In this document: positions 1-11,403 of the stretch, piece by piece
Layout of the letters: each line of letters begins with the position of its first letter
Position numbering within the stretch: the stretch's first letter is position 1
NCBI GenBank assembly: GCA_028673005.1
Contig: CM054113.1
Span: forward strand, 44,786,048 to 44,850,047
Reading direction: 5' to 3'
Source: Tanypteryx hageni
Lineage: Eukaryota; Arthropoda; Insecta; Odonata; Petaluridae
Length of the DNA stretch: 64,000 bases
Made by a program: the position numbers and the translations under genes
Notes under the pieces: generated by a model
The model's input: only the letters and a program-made list of their open reading frames with translations
What the model was told of the DNA's origin: nothing
Database searches by the model: none

Positions 1-403
1 TACTCATAGACTCGACTATGTACACGCAAACTCCCATTAATATTTTACGAAACGGGGAAAAATTATTTTCGCGGCAGTAAGGAAATGCGAAGGAAAATGA
101 GGCAGATCCCGGTCTTACCGAGAGTGAAGTACAGAGGGAACGGAAGAAATAGTAACCGTTTCATATCCTTTCCACCTGCCTCCTTCCCTTCACCACTTCC
201 ATCATACGGCGACGTCGCTCCATAAAAAATGGCTCCGTCTGAATGATCGCCTCTTCACTTGACACCCTCTAACGCCACGCGGCCAAAACCCAACCCCGAA
301 TAATCGAAGCATAATGGAAGAAGGTTGGGTGGGGGTTTAATACCACGGCAGGTGATAGCGGGGTGGGATTGACCCCGACCAGTTTTTCTACGTCTAGACT
401 TAC
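1..403 (-). other. Carrier intron A-B, 5' part (unit 1)
   Basis: Intronic sequence following the exon A donor. No coding potential or repeat recognised. The equivalent stretches are 27289-27691 and 54565-54967. A C/G difference near 367 distinguishes unit 2 from units 1 and 3. Confidence 0.6.
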
Positions 404-562
404 TTGTTGGAACACTTTGAGTCGATCCAAAGGTGCGGTGCAGGTACGGGATACGCCTCCGGCGATGCCACCTGCTACCAGAGTTCGCCACCACATACCA
501 GAATGCATTTCAGCCGATGTGAAATCATCTGGTACGTTCATATCCTCCCCGATGTCGAGATG
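404..562 (-). CDS. SCaMC: SCaMC-like mitochondrial carrier, exon A (unit 1)
   Basis: Internal coding exon of 159 nt, 53 codons, phase 0 at both ends. It starts after a pyrimidine-rich acceptor ending in CAG (563-565 on the plus strand is its complement) and ends at a CAA|GTAAGT donor. The peptide runs from [15 protein letters not shown] through [17 protein letters not shown] to [11 protein letters not shown]. That is the linker plus first transmembrane helix and the first carrier signature (PLDRLK, the PX[D/E]XX[K/R] motif) of calcium-regulated ATP-Mg/Pi carriers of the inner mitochondrial membrane. The downstream exons of this copy lie outside the window to the left. An in-frame ATG lies 39 nt upstream (a 13-codon extension into the intron); I consider it part of the pyrimidine tract and not a start. 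Confidence 0.9.
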
Positions 563-678
563 CTGAAGAGGAAGAGTGGAGCGGGTGAAACGACACTTCA
601 TAGTACTTCGACCGTTATTACACCCTCCGTACCATCTTAAACATTTAACTACTGCAGTGAAATTACGAACACGTATCT

Positions 679-861
679 GCGGTGCGGTCTTCCAGACCGC
701 CACTGTTTATTAATTTATTATGATTATTTCAATATCTACATCTACAATTTGGTTCTCCACGTTAAATAATGCCATGGGTTAAGTAATAAAAAAATTATAT
801 TCACTTTGTTTGTAAAATATAAACTAGGCGGTAATTTGACACTATAATTTAGGCGGTCTCT
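679..861. other. 183-bp presence/absence segment upstream of exon A (unit 1)
   Basis: Present here and at 27967-28149, precisely missing in unit 3 at 55242/55243. A TCT trinucleotide flanks it (676-678 and 859-861). The left end contains a perfect 7-bp hairpin (GCGGTCT-TCC-AGACCGC). AGACCGCC near 691 is the inverted counterpart of GGCGGTCT near 852. It could be a small foldback or MITE insertion with a 3-bp duplication, or unit 3 could have lost it by recombination between TCT repeats. Confidence 0.7.
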
Positions 862-1619
862 CGCAGACAGCATCTATATAGTTAAAGGTTAAAACGTTTT
901 CGTCAAAAAATTACGAAAATCGATGGAACGTTTTTAGACCATTCATGGATGAATAAAGCGGAATATATTCTTGAATGTGCCTAATTTATATGCCGCGAGA
1001 AATAACGCTAGTCCAAAAAATTTCTATATTCATCACATTCTAATACGTTAAAAATCAAATTCTACCATGGCTTTCCACAAATTAAATTCATAGATATATT
1101 TAACGAAATATTAATATCATCGAGCGCACGGTATCTGGTCAAAATATACATTTTTAAGCCATTCATTTAGGATACAAACACCCGGGACCGGCTATTTACA
1201 AGAACAAATTGGTCAAAGCCTCTCAACTGCCTCATCTTCTCCGGGGGGAAACCAAAACGAAGTCATTTATTTTTTAAGGCTGGACACTGAATCGTCTTCC
1301 CCTGGCGTGACGTCACTTTCATTACTAAGGCAAGAGAATTGGCGGCTGAATGAAGAGCACTCAGTTCGTTTTCTATTTACGAGAGTTAGCGGTAAACAGC
1401 ACACGGCCTATCTACATCTACAAGTTACCCTGCAATTCACCTAGCGGACAAGATGGAGTTGGAAGAGTCTGGCAACTAGATGGGAACTTTGCGCCACAAA
1501 AAATCTGGCGACGATACAGCTTCAATCACTCACTTGCATGGGCTATTATTACCTACGAGGATTAGGGGGAAGTATAACTCAAAACAACTAATTTCTGGAG
1601 CCTAGTAAAAAGTTTGGGG
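862..1619. other. Non-coding stretch upstream of exon A
   Basis: No gene recognised. It holds an isolated palindromic CRE-like octamer TGACGTCA at 1308-1315 and a 71-codon open frame (1350-1565) without recognisable homology, with two amino-acid differences between units (Phe/Ser and Asp/Val). Counterparts: 28150-28907 and 55243-56000. Confidence 0.5.
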
Positions 1620-1877
1620 ATATTATTTACACTATTATACGTAAGATACTCTCTTCTTTAACCTTACACATGCCAGCCGACATATTTTTTATATAGAGAT
1701 CACAATAAAATTGGAAAACATTGCGCCAAGATAGGTTTTATGGCAACATGGCATCCTGAATTTTTCCAGCCCTGATCATTGAGCTGACATCGTTCTGTTT
1801 GCTAACGATCAAACGGGATAGCTACGCAAACTTATATAACTTAGAATAATAAATAACTGATTTTATCACATTTTCCG
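1620..1877. repeat. Diverged direct repeat, left copy (unit 1)
   Basis: About 258 bp that recur at 2003-2260 in the same orientation. Shared blocks include TTTTTCCAGCCCTGATCATT, TTTGCTAACGATCAAACGGG and TTAGAATAATAAA. The copies differ at many positions, so this duplication is much older than the 27-kb array. Confidence 0.8.
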
Positions 1878-2002
1878 GTAGGAATAGGTGGTTTCAAAAT
1901 AACGATAAGTGAGCTAAGTTACCCTATTAAGGCGATATGTAAGTACAAAAACAGGGAGAGAAAGCCAACCAGCACAATACTGTCAAAATATATTACTATT
2001 AA

Positions 2003-2260
2003 TATTATTTACGTTATGGTACGAAAGATTCTATCTTCTTTAACCTTATTACACTTGCAACCGGCATTATATTTATACAGAGTTCACAATACATTGCAAA
2101 AAATAGCGCCAAGATGGATCTTATGGCGACATGTCATCTTGAATTTTTCCAGCCCTGATCATTAACCTGACTTCGCTTTGTTTGCTAACGATCAAACGGG
2201 ATAGCTACGCTAAATTAACTAACTTAGAATAATAAAGAACTGATTTTATCACGCTTTCCG
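2003..2260. repeat. Diverged direct repeat, right copy (unit 1)
   Basis: Partner of 1620-1877, separated by about 125 bp. No terminal motif, poly(A) or coding capacity seen, so the repeat class is unknown. Confidence 0.8.
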
Positions 2261-3182
2261 AGCAGTTGGTCCCAATTATAGAACCCAATGATTGAACATT
2301 GCACTTAGAACACCCATTTATTTATATCATATTTCCATTTATTTATACGTGATTATCAACAGAAAGAAACTTACTTGTCCATCTGGAGGTTTTCGTCTGC
2401 AGTACGTAGCCAGAGTAGTTAACTGGCGCGCAAAATTCAATAAAATTCGCATCCTGAAAACACGAAACTCACGTAGACATTCAACTCGGCGTTGCTAAGG
2501 AATTTTAATGTACACGGTCGTCAAGGCGTGCAACAATGCACTTCCACCAATATAGCCGACGAAGTACATATGTATACCTATATCACCCCCCTTTATATTG
2601 CTAAAAATCTTGTCGCGAAAAGATTCTTTGTGGAACAGAGAATCAATCCTTAAATGATATTTTGAGTCAAGGGAAAATAACGTTTTACTTTCGGTCGCCA
2701 ACCATCCAAGTTCAGAGATTCTCAGAGCTTCCTTTCGGTCCTCTTTTTCACAAACGGGTTTCCTCATACGCACTTCACCTTTGGTCGGTTGTTTTTAAAA
2801 ACAATTTCTGCGCGATTTCAGAGAATTTTATGAATATTATCTATTGGGAAACTTTGGATGGGAGCCGAAATTGTTATGAATTCTAATCATTGCATTTGCA
2901 CGCGTATCAGTCATTAAACCAATGAAACATTTGACAGGTTGATTTTTCTGTTGACAATATATTTTAAAAATCTGGAGCAACAAATTACACCAATAATCCT
3001 ATAAATACGAGGGTATAAGGATTAAAAGAAAAATAGTGGGCGGGAGATAATTTTCTAAGGACAAGTCTGAAAGTGCGTCTTTTGGAGTTAGACGACGTTG
3101 CGTTTCAACGATTCCATTCTGCAATATCTTGCAGATTCTTCACATAAGTGGGTAATTTACACCATTTATGGGCTTTTGATTT
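2261..3182. other. Non-coding stretch
   Basis: Open frames of 60-90 codons occur but none is recognisable. One minus-strand frame (2495-2773) is broken in unit 2 by a C6 to C5 change, which argues against coding. Counterparts: 29549-30469 and 56642-57563. Confidence 0.5.
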
Positions 3183-3788
3183 AATAAGAGAGAGAGAGAG
3201 AAGCAATGTTGGATGTGGCTAATTTGCGAAATTTTTCGTCAAGCAGTTTATCAATTAACTGGTTGGTATATCCATTTTTGTTGGATATATATTTAATGAT
3301 CTCCAATTCTTTGTTAAAATCAGAGCTGGATATGGGAATGTTTACTGAACGGTGTAGCATGGCATGATAAACTGCAAGTTTGTGAGATAATGGGTGGGAG
3401 AAATCAGCAGGAATTACTTGATATGTATATGTAGGTTTTCTGTATATTTCAAAATGATGCTTATTATTATGAATTGTGATGCTTAGGTCAAAAACGTTTA
3501 ATTTTTTGTGAATTGAGTTTAAAAATATAAGATAGGAATTTAAATGTCGATGGCTCACGGTCCAACAGCATAGAACATCATCGACGTATCTGAACCAATA
3601 AAAGATATGTTTTATAGAATGGTTATTGGAATTAAATTATATTGATTCTAAATCATCCATAAAAATGTCTGACAGTAGGGGGGAGATAGAGGAGAGCCCA
3701 TTGCTAAACCTTCTTTTTGCTGATAAAATTTTCGATGATGACTGGTAGAGCGCTGCACAGTAGCATTCAAGTCAACCGTAGTTGACAT
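3183..3788 (-). pseudogene. Penelope-like element reverse transcriptase fragment, lineage C (unit 1)
   Basis: Minus-strand RT remnant. From about 3788 the frame reads KFYQQKEGLAMGSPLSP (RT motif B region), then after an in-frame TAA it continues to FYWFRYVDDVLCCW (catalytic YVDD). The open stretch 3558-3181 includes NKHHFEIYRKPTYTYQVIPA, DFSHPLSHKLAVYHAMLHR and IKYISNKNGYTNQLIDKLL. These are typical thumb-side motifs of Penelope-like RTs. There is no GIY-YIG domain and no 5' part. The sequence differs clearly from the PLE at 13.9-21.3 kb (MDDLE and IYRKPT here against MEHFE and FRKK there), so it is another family. It ends at a short (GA)n run. Confidence 0.85.
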
Positions 3789-6700
3789 TCCGCATTTCCA
3801 CATAATGAAAAACCAAAGCCAAGATGGCGCTTCTCATAGCGACATCAGTTGATCATTTAAAATTTGAAATTCATTTTTTAATTACGAGAAATACGGTACC
3901 TGAATTATACAAAATAATTTCTATTGCAATATAATAAAACGCTAATTTTTCTTATTTGAAAATTAATTATAAAAAAATGAATATTTTCTAAAAACAGAAG
4001 TGACACCTATTTTACGTGGAAGAAACTATCGATATTTCGTATTTACAAATACCAATAAAGATAATCGATATTGCGCTCTATATTCCAATCAAAACTTTAT
4101 TCTTGATTAATTGTATAATTTGTATGTATATTTTAAGATATTCTTTAGATATTTAGCGCTAGATGTAGCACGAATATGAAACTTCTTTCGTAAATGAGCA
4201 GATCGTACTTCAAAAGAGTGTTAATCTTGCATGGATTATTTAACAACTTCATAAAATGGAACCATTATTAACGTTAGTAAGAGGGACTACTCCTGAATCT
4301 TCGATAACTGCCAGCATTTACTTGAATCAAGAATCATCGTCTATGTGATGGATCGCAAATTTATTTTTAGGAATGAACCATATTAATATGAGCTATTGCT
4401 ATGATGTGCCGAAATAGCAATCTAAATCGTTTTCTTATCACAATCGTAATGAAATATTACATAACATCAATTATTTATTTTTAAGGCCTGCTTTAGCTTC
4501 ATAAAATCTTTGGGCATTTTCAAAACTGGAGGAACTTTGAGGTATAATGAACCGATTCGCTACATTGCGAGATTATTAAACTTCCGAACGAGGCTAATAT
4601 TTACGTGAAGTCCATTTCATCCAAAATGCGACGATCTGAATTAGAATTCCGTTTAACTCAGCTGAATATTCTCCAAATTTCATTATTAATCGATATTGCT
4701 ATACGTTTTAATTTAAAGCAAGGTTTAAAAATCTCACGTTCACCTGCCAAACGACAAATACTGTGGAATTTCCGTGTCGAAAGTCTATAGGAATGGGATA
4801 TTTTCTATACGTACCGAAAACTGTGGGCTTAGTTGTCTATCGGAATACAACTATTGCCCAGTTTCATCATCCTGGCCAGTAATAAGGAGTTAAGTTTATG
4901 CATTCTTTTTCAGCTATGTGATTATTTTCCAACGAGCGACAAATAGAATAAACAAGAACATCGGGTGGGAAAAAAGGAATTTCGGAGGAAAAGGTAACAG
5001 CTGGGAGGGAAGGATTCGGCCACGGTGGGTCTGTTAAGGGCAGGTTACACGTGCCGCTAAGTCATACGTTATTGGGAAGCCCTCCTGGTCCAATTGGAAT
5101 ACGAAAAAATGAGTGCAGCATTGACGTCCAGCCGCGTTGTTCGGTGGGCATCGGACGCAAGCGAAAGCAGTTCAATGCGATAGGTGTCCTTACGTTTGCA
5201 TATTCAACTCGAGCCACAACTCGGAGAGATTCAGATACTCCCCCATTTTAAAAATTATGACTTAAAACTTTTTAATTGATAATCGCCATTTGTCGCAAAT
5301 TCTCGTGGGATATGCATATTCGTAATACTTTAAATGCACTCGTAAAGAACTAGCTTTCATCGGAAGTGATGCTAAATAGTGGCGAAAATACGGAAGAAGC
5401 GTATGAACGTTCTTTGATTTTGCAAAGCGTCAGTTCTTTATTAAAGGATTGGGAGGGTACCTATGTGAATTTGTATGATGCCTCTAGGATCGTATGCAAT
5501 ATAATGATTAGCGCCCGGGGATAAAATGTCTATTACGATAATGCAATGGAAACCCCTAAAACCCTGTAGGGCGATTAATAATCCAAGAAAGTGGGCGGGA
5601 GAAACTCCGACATATTGCAAGGTCGCAACTTCATGATAGCTAAAGGTGACACTATGGGAATAATGTTAACGCCCACGCATATCGAAAGACACAACCACGA
5701 TAATAAAATGCGTGTCATCACATCGAGTGCTGCTGAGGGCAGAGGAGATACACGATCGGGCTCGTGTAATTTTTTGTTTGTTCAGGGAGGCCATTGTTAA
5801 AACCATAAACGAAATCCATTTTAATACTTATTAAAATATTTGATACTAGGGAGTTGCGAATTTTCCATTCCATGCTCACATAATGCTGACGAATCACACC
5901 TAATAATCGACATTCATTTGACCTAATGAAAATCTGTCGTTCATTTCTACCTCCACCCAATATCTTACATATAGCGTCACTATTTTCAATTAATTAGAAG
6001 CGCACCCCTAAGTTATATTTTTCGAAGAATTATTGGGGATCATAATATGAAACTGAAATTAATTACCTTGCATGCCGAAATGCAGACGTCTCCAAGATGA
6101 GGAGGTAAGCACTCAGTCAGGCAGCGTTTAGGGCATTGAGGGGTGTTTTAGAAGGAAAGGAAAATAGAGGGAGAGGTAATGGTCAAATAATGCGTGCGTA
6201 CGTGCGAGTACGACAGCCGCAAACCTTCTAGGAAATTTCTGGTAAGAGAAGAATGTATTTTCTTGAAGTTTGAAGGTAAATATGTCCTATTGAGAGAACT
6301 TGGATATTAAACAAGTAGTTCTGGAAAGCCCTAATACGCCTTCTTTCCTTTCAATACAATTTTAATATATCACAAGTAGGGGTTATATATGTTTTTCCGT
6401 GGTACAGCAGTGCTTTTCGTCACCTCGCCCTACAAACGAAATTTCTTTGAAATCCGTTCTGCCAATACCTTCCAAATTCATAGTTACAGAAACATTCTAA
6501 CCTTGATATCATGGTAGCCCTGTTTAATCGACCCGGTTGAAATACGACATTTTGTTTATTTATTATGTTATGTTATGTTTATATTAAAAGTATTAAATTT
6601 GGTTCAAATTGATGAGAATAGTTAAACACAAATACTTGTAAAAATAATATTTTATCCGTTGTATTGTGGCAGCCTTGCTTTCCATATCTACAGTAAACAT

Positions 6701-6846
6701 CTTGAAATTGCTATTTTATATTGCACCCCTGCTTCATACAAACCTTTGTCAAAATCGGTTTACCTAATTCCTTCCAAATTCATAATTGCCGAAAAGATTA
6801 AGTTGGTGGAATACGTCCCTCCGATAACCAGGAAAAGTTGCGAAAA
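3789..6846. other. 3-kb stretch without recognised genes
   Basis: AT-rich with a somewhat more GC-rich island around 5000-5250. Short frames (4605-4790, 5051-5251, 5591-5800, 5718-5960) have no recognisable products and change amino acids between units. A short (TTATG)n run lies near 6562. Counterparts: 31076-34134 and 58170-61227. Unit 3 has a cluster of six substitutions at 58409-58471. Confidence 0.5.
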
Positions 6847-6908
6847 GTAGGTAGGTGTTTCGGATACAAAGCAGCCTTCGTCATTGGCGATTCATCTACC
6901 ATCTATCA
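6847..6908. repeat. 62-bp direct repeat, copy 1
   Basis: Starts GTAGGTAGGTGTTTCGGATA and recurs at 7525-7586 with four mismatches. The two copies are 678 bp apart. Counterparts: 34135-34196 and 61228-61289. Confidence 0.8.
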
Positions 6909-7524
6909 TTACTTACTTCTCCATACCATTGAGTTGACTTGTCACATTCTCACGTTTTGCATCAATGTTACCACACGAAAATGAAAATTTTAACAATTAA
7001 AAATTATTTTAAGACAATATCATTTACCAAACAATGAAAATGATCTTATTCACAAATCTCTCTCGCAGAATACCTAATTGTTTTATCGAAGATCATTTTA
7101 CACTTTTCTTTGAATAAATTGTTAAAAACACTGCCGTATGCGAGCAGAAGTATCTTAGGCAGTCATCGCAGATATTATTTTCAGTTTGTAATATTATTTA
7201 TATGAAACGTGATGGTTTCTGAAGCAGGAAGGCCGAATGCCGTAGAGATGTAGGGCTGCACGCTAAAATTCAAAGAAAATGAATGACAGGTACAAAGAGA
7301 CGTCGATTCCCATATTGTACGGAAAAGTAAATCATAATTTCACCGAGAATCAGGATGTTACTCGAGGTTAATGCCATAATTGGTCCGAGTTGCTGTCAAG
7401 ATTATGTTTCCCGCGTCATGATGCCGTTACGCTAATTGTTCCTCCATCTCTCATCTATAATACCAGGGGATCCGCGGGATGTTTGGCCTCGCTCAAGCCG
7501 CCTTGGGCTGGTGGGGGGAATCAC
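6909..7524. other. Sequence between the 62-bp repeats
   Basis: No gene or known element seen. An element bounded by short direct repeats is conceivable, but no coding sequence or priming site was found. Counterparts: 34197-34812 and 61290-61905. Confidence 0.4.
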
Positions 7525-7586
7525 GTAGGTAGGTGTTTCGGATACAAAGCAGCATTCATCATTGGCGATTCATCTGCCATCTATCA
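7525..7586. repeat. 62-bp direct repeat, copy 2
   Basis: Partner of 6847-6908. Preceded by a GC-rich segment (7465-7520) that could fold around CAAGCCGCCTTGGGCTG. Counterparts: 34813-34874 and 61906-61967. Confidence 0.8.
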
Positions 7587-8261
7587 CGTTCAATATTATT
7601 ATCGTCTTCGTAGTTCTCCTACAGTGTGGATGTAAAATTTGATTGGAATTGAAAGCGCTGCCCTGGGAAATAAAATATGAATGAAAGAAATGTAATTTCA
7701 AGAATCGCACGAAATACCGGACTAATGGCAAATGAACCTGAGCCTTGTCTCCTCGTTGAGACAAAAGTTATAGCAGGACAGACAAACGGATAATCAAGCA
7801 AACAGACCAAGTGCACAGGGATTCAACATATGAGACCGCGCCAACGCAAATTGCGTGCCTCTGGGGTACATTTTAGGGAAATTTTTATTAGGCGTTTTCT
7901 TCGTTGTTTGATGTTTTCTGTGTGTCCGCTAAATTTCGTTTTGATTGGATAAGACTTAAAAATTAGCTCAGGAACTATAAGTGTGGTGTTCTAGAAAAAC
8001 TATTGGCAGTCGTCTCTTAAGTTATATGAACATGCACACGAAATTTTGCGAAAATAAAAAAATCGAGATAGCAGTTATCGTAGAACAGACAATGACGATT
8101 CATATGCTACAAGAATTTTATTTTAATTTTACAGGGTACTAACTAGAAACTGATGACAATATCAGAGATTCTGATTTTATTGTAAACGTTTACCTACTAT
8201 GGGCTACATAAACGTTTTATTTTTCATGAATTAAACGCGTTCAAAAAGATTTGATTTACAA
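7587..8261. other. Non-coding stretch
   Basis: AT-rich, with only short unrecognised open frames (7570-7816 region, minus). Counterparts: 34875-35549 and 61968-62642. Confidence 0.5.
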
Positions 8262-9085
8262 AATTTAACCCACCATAGATACATCTCTCCTGGAATCTGG
8301 TAGAACTTGTTCGGGAGCCCAGAATCTTTGTAATGATGTAATTTTCAGCTTTACTAATGTTTTTACCTTATATTACGTTGAGATTTTGGTAGAATCTAAT
8401 TCAATGAAACGATACTTAATGCATAAATCTCCTCTTTATACAGAACCATGTTGGTTACCAAATCTGACGGGCCAGTGACGGGTCGCCTGATTTTTATTAC
8501 AATTTAAACCAATCTAGAAACATTCACCATTGTTTTAGATTTCTTTTCAAAAGTAAATGAGGTTGGCGGAGAAATAAGCAGTGCATCATGTCAAGGCGGA
8601 AATTTCAGTATACACCAATTTTAATTACTCACCTAAAGATTTCAATGCCTTTTTCTGTCAAAATCAGACCTTTTGGAGACTGCTAGAGTAGTTCAAAATA
8701 CAAATTCAAATTACATAAATGAAGCACGGCTTTTGAAGTAATGCTATTTTTACGAATTTGTTAAAAGAAAATTAAGGTTAAACATTCATATATTTTGTAA
8801 ATGATAAATAAACCAAATTTTATGGTCCTCATTAGCTTTTTTTAACCTACAGAATATCTCGCTATTAACTTCCGGAATCAACAATTTACAAGATGGCAAC
8901 TGTAAATTTAACAATAAAATAAATATTAAATATCATTATATGTTTCCCAATAATTAAATAAAATAGTTTCATTGCTCACACCCGGTTTTTTGACCTAGAT
9001 AAAATTCTCCCGGTTTCTCCCGAAATTTGCTATTCATTCGGTGGAAATCTCTCGGAATCAACTACTCATGAGGTGGCAACCCTAG
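8262..9085 (-). mobile_element. Non-autonomous DNA element (MITE), inverted copy 1 (unit 1)
   Basis: Reverse-oriented relative of the element at 9313-10281. Its right end GGTGGCAACCCTAG mirrors CAGGGTTGCCACC at 9313. The adjacent 100 bp (CTCCCGGTTTCTCCCG, GGAATCAACTACTCATGAGG) match the complement of 9313-9412. The far end near 8270-8310 (TACATCTCTCCTGGAATCTG) mirrors 10190-10230. It lacks the outer 40-50 bp of the distal end. No coding sequence. Confidence 0.75.
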
Positions 9086-9312
9086 TTTCCTGTTTCTAGG
9101 AGCAAATTTTCAAGACGTCTCTTGTGTGAAGAGAAAATATTATCTGTAGTTGTATGAATTTCAGAAATCAGGGACGTGAATTCCATAGGAGTAAAATGAG
9201 CATCAACCGACTTGAATCAGCACATCTGAGAAAATATCAAAAAATGAAATTTAATAACAGCGGAAGAATGAAATGCGAGATATAAAAGGAAATAAGGAGG
9301 AAGGGACTCACC

Positions 9313-10281
9313 CAGGGTTGCCACCTTATGAGTAGTTGATTCCGGGAGATTTCCTTTTCATGAGTAGAAAATTCCGGGAGAATCCGGGAGTATTTTCTCT
9401 AGGTCGAAAAACAACTAAAGTGACCAATGAAACTTATTTTATTTAGTTATTAGTAAAATCAATAATGATTATAATCTCGTTTTATTTTTAAAGTTAGAGT
9501 TGTCACGTTGAAAACGGCTGATTCCGGGCGATATCCATAAGAATAGTTAACGGCGATATCGTTTGTAGGTTAAAAAACACCTAATGAGAACATAGAATAA
9601 TTGTATTTTTTATTTAGAAAATATATTAATATATAACGTCAGTTTTGTTTTATTATATGAAATATAATAAATAAATCTTAAAAATAGCATTACTTCAGTA
9701 GTAATATTTCATTTGAATTTGTTATTCGAACAACATCGAGCAGTCTCCAAAAGATCTGGTTTTGATAGTAAAAGGGCATGGATATCTTTAAAAGAGTATT
9801 TAAAATTGGTTCATACGTGAATTTCAGTCTTGACATGGTCCACATTTAATTTGCTTCGAACTTCACAGCACAATTCGTTAATAGCATTGAACAACGGTCA
9901 CAAGCTGCGGTGGATACTGAAGCTTAAAACACAAGCGTTACACTATTATTTAATACTCCGTCATCTCCATTTACTTTTGAAATGAAATCTAAAACAATAT
10001 TGAATGTATAATAATTGGTTTAAATAAAAATAAAAATCAGACGAACCTTTATTGGCACGTTAGCGTGGTAACCAACATGCTCCTGTATAAAGAGCATATT
10101 TGTACATTATTTATTGGCATCAATGGATAGGATTCTATCAAAATCTCAAATTAGTACTAGGTAAATTCAATTTCGAAGATTTTGGGCTGCCGGAAAAGTT
10201 CTACCAGATTCCGGGAGAAATGTATCTAAGATTGGTTAATTCCGGGAGACTCCCAGAATTCCGGAAGAGGTGGAACCCCAG
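9313..10281 (+). mobile_element. Non-autonomous DNA element (MITE), copy 2 (unit 1)
   Basis: 969 bp bounded by imperfect terminal inverted repeats, CAGGGTTGCCACC on the left and GGTGGAACCCCAG on the right. The termini are repeat-rich with TTCCGGGAGA motifs. ACTCA flanks both sides (9306-9310 and 10282-10286), a possible remnant of a target duplication. The CAGGG...CCCAG termini suggest a hAT-like origin; no transposase is present. Confidence 0.7.
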
Positions 10282-10549
10282 ACTCAGCGCCTCAGTGCCA
10301 CTCGGGACGAATGTGGCGCCAAGTGTTAGTTAAACCTTTCTCTCAGATAACTGTACTAAATACTTTTTCAACGTTTAGGAGAAATTGGTTGAGCTACACG
10401 AACGAATCGATTTCGAATAAAGGAGTAAATTATGGAACTGTTTTAATATAATTAATTACGTGAGTCGGTCCAGTAGTGTGACGTTGCTCGCGATACAGCT
10501 TCTGGTTAGGTCTCACGCATGGCTTCGACTTTAGTGATCGGTATTTGTA

Positions 10550-10635
10550 AGTTTCATTTTCCGGCAGCCCGCGGACCACCTGAAAGACACTCGAGGCCCA
10601 CCAGTGGTCCGCGGAGCACACTTTGAGAACCGCTG
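10550..10635 (-). mobile_element. hAT-type terminus (unit 1)
   Basis: On the minus strand it starts CAGCGGTTCTCAAAGTGTG, followed by CTCCGCGGACCACTGGTGG. This is the characteristic terminal sequence of many hAT (Charlie-like) elements. No matching opposite terminus was found nearby, so it is a one-ended remnant. Confidence 0.65.
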
Positions 10636-10840
10636 CGTTAAAGTAGCTGTATTCAAACATTACAAAGCCGAGGACCCTCAACGACGAGAACTATCTTCGC
10701 CCCTAATTCTGTACCAACAATTTACCGCATAAAAACAATAACAATACCTACTGGACATACAATTGCAATTGCAATTTTCTCGTTCGGCGGCGTTTGTTGT
10801 TGTATGACAAAATTTGAAAAATGCCCAAGGTGAAAGCACG

Positions 10841-11069
10841 TTAACCCGTAACCACAGGCATCGGTCTCTCAGACCACACGAAAAATTTCAATAGTCTATT
10901 TTATGGTCCATGGATCATATAGGCCTTAGAGGTTTTGTTTAGCTTTGTATCCTGGAGGTGGCTTTGTTTACTTCACGGTAGTTGCCTTCTAGCTTTGGAG
11001 CTGTGCGTACTAGAGCGGGTTTAGTTTCGTTGCCGGTCTGAAAAACCGCTTGCCTGTGTCCACGTAATT
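10841..11069. mobile_element. piggyBac-like MITE, degenerate (unit 1)
   Basis: The left end begins TTAACCCGTAACCACAGGCA and runs into GGTCTCTCAGACC. The right end has GGTCTGAAAAACCGCTTGCC then TGTGTCCACGTAATT. The ends are imperfect inverted complements (CACAGGCATCGGTCTCTCAG against its mirror). A TTAA edge and internal GGTCT..AGACC palindromes are typical of piggyBac-type miniature elements. About 229 bp, non-coding. Confidence 0.5.
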
Positions 11070-11220
11070 TTTTTCGGGACAGTTCTTTCACACGGTTTCG
11101 GAAATTTCCTACGACATGTTGCAGTTATACCGTCCTGGACCGTCGCACGTCCAAAAATGAAAACCAAAACTGCCTTCCAATGTTTAATTTGTAGCAGCTC
11201 AATATATTTGAAATGTTCAG

Positions 11221-11403
11221 CACCCGCTTGAGGAGAGAGAGCGTGAGAGGGGGAGGGGAGGGCGTTGAAAAGGGAGTGGGATGGGAAGGGGGGGTTAAGG
11301 GGAGAGGAAGGGGAGTGGGAGGAGAGGGTGGGAGAGTGGAGGGAGAGGAAGAGGGAGAAGGGGAGAGAGCGGGGTAGAGGGGGAGAGAGATAGAGACAGA
11401 AAA
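11221..11403. repeat. Purine-rich low-complexity tract (unit 1)
   Basis: Almost pure G/A on the plus strand, with GGGGAGAG and GGGAGAGG permutations. It creates a spurious Ser/Pro/Leu-rich frame on the minus strand (11021-11482). Counterpart at 38511-38693. Confidence 0.9.

Noticed and set aside
404..601. Translation start at the in-frame ATG upstream of exon A (13-codon extension)
   Set aside because: The extension coincides with a good polypyrimidine tract and CAG acceptor, and family homology begins exactly after that CAG.
1308..1315. CRE site TGACGTCA as a promoter element of the carrier
   Set aside because: An isolated octamer can occur by chance, and no transcription start or other promoter motif supports it.
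6847..7586. LTR retrotransposon bounded by the 62-bp repeats
   Set aside because: No TG...CA ends, primer-binding site, polypurine tract or coding sequence between them.
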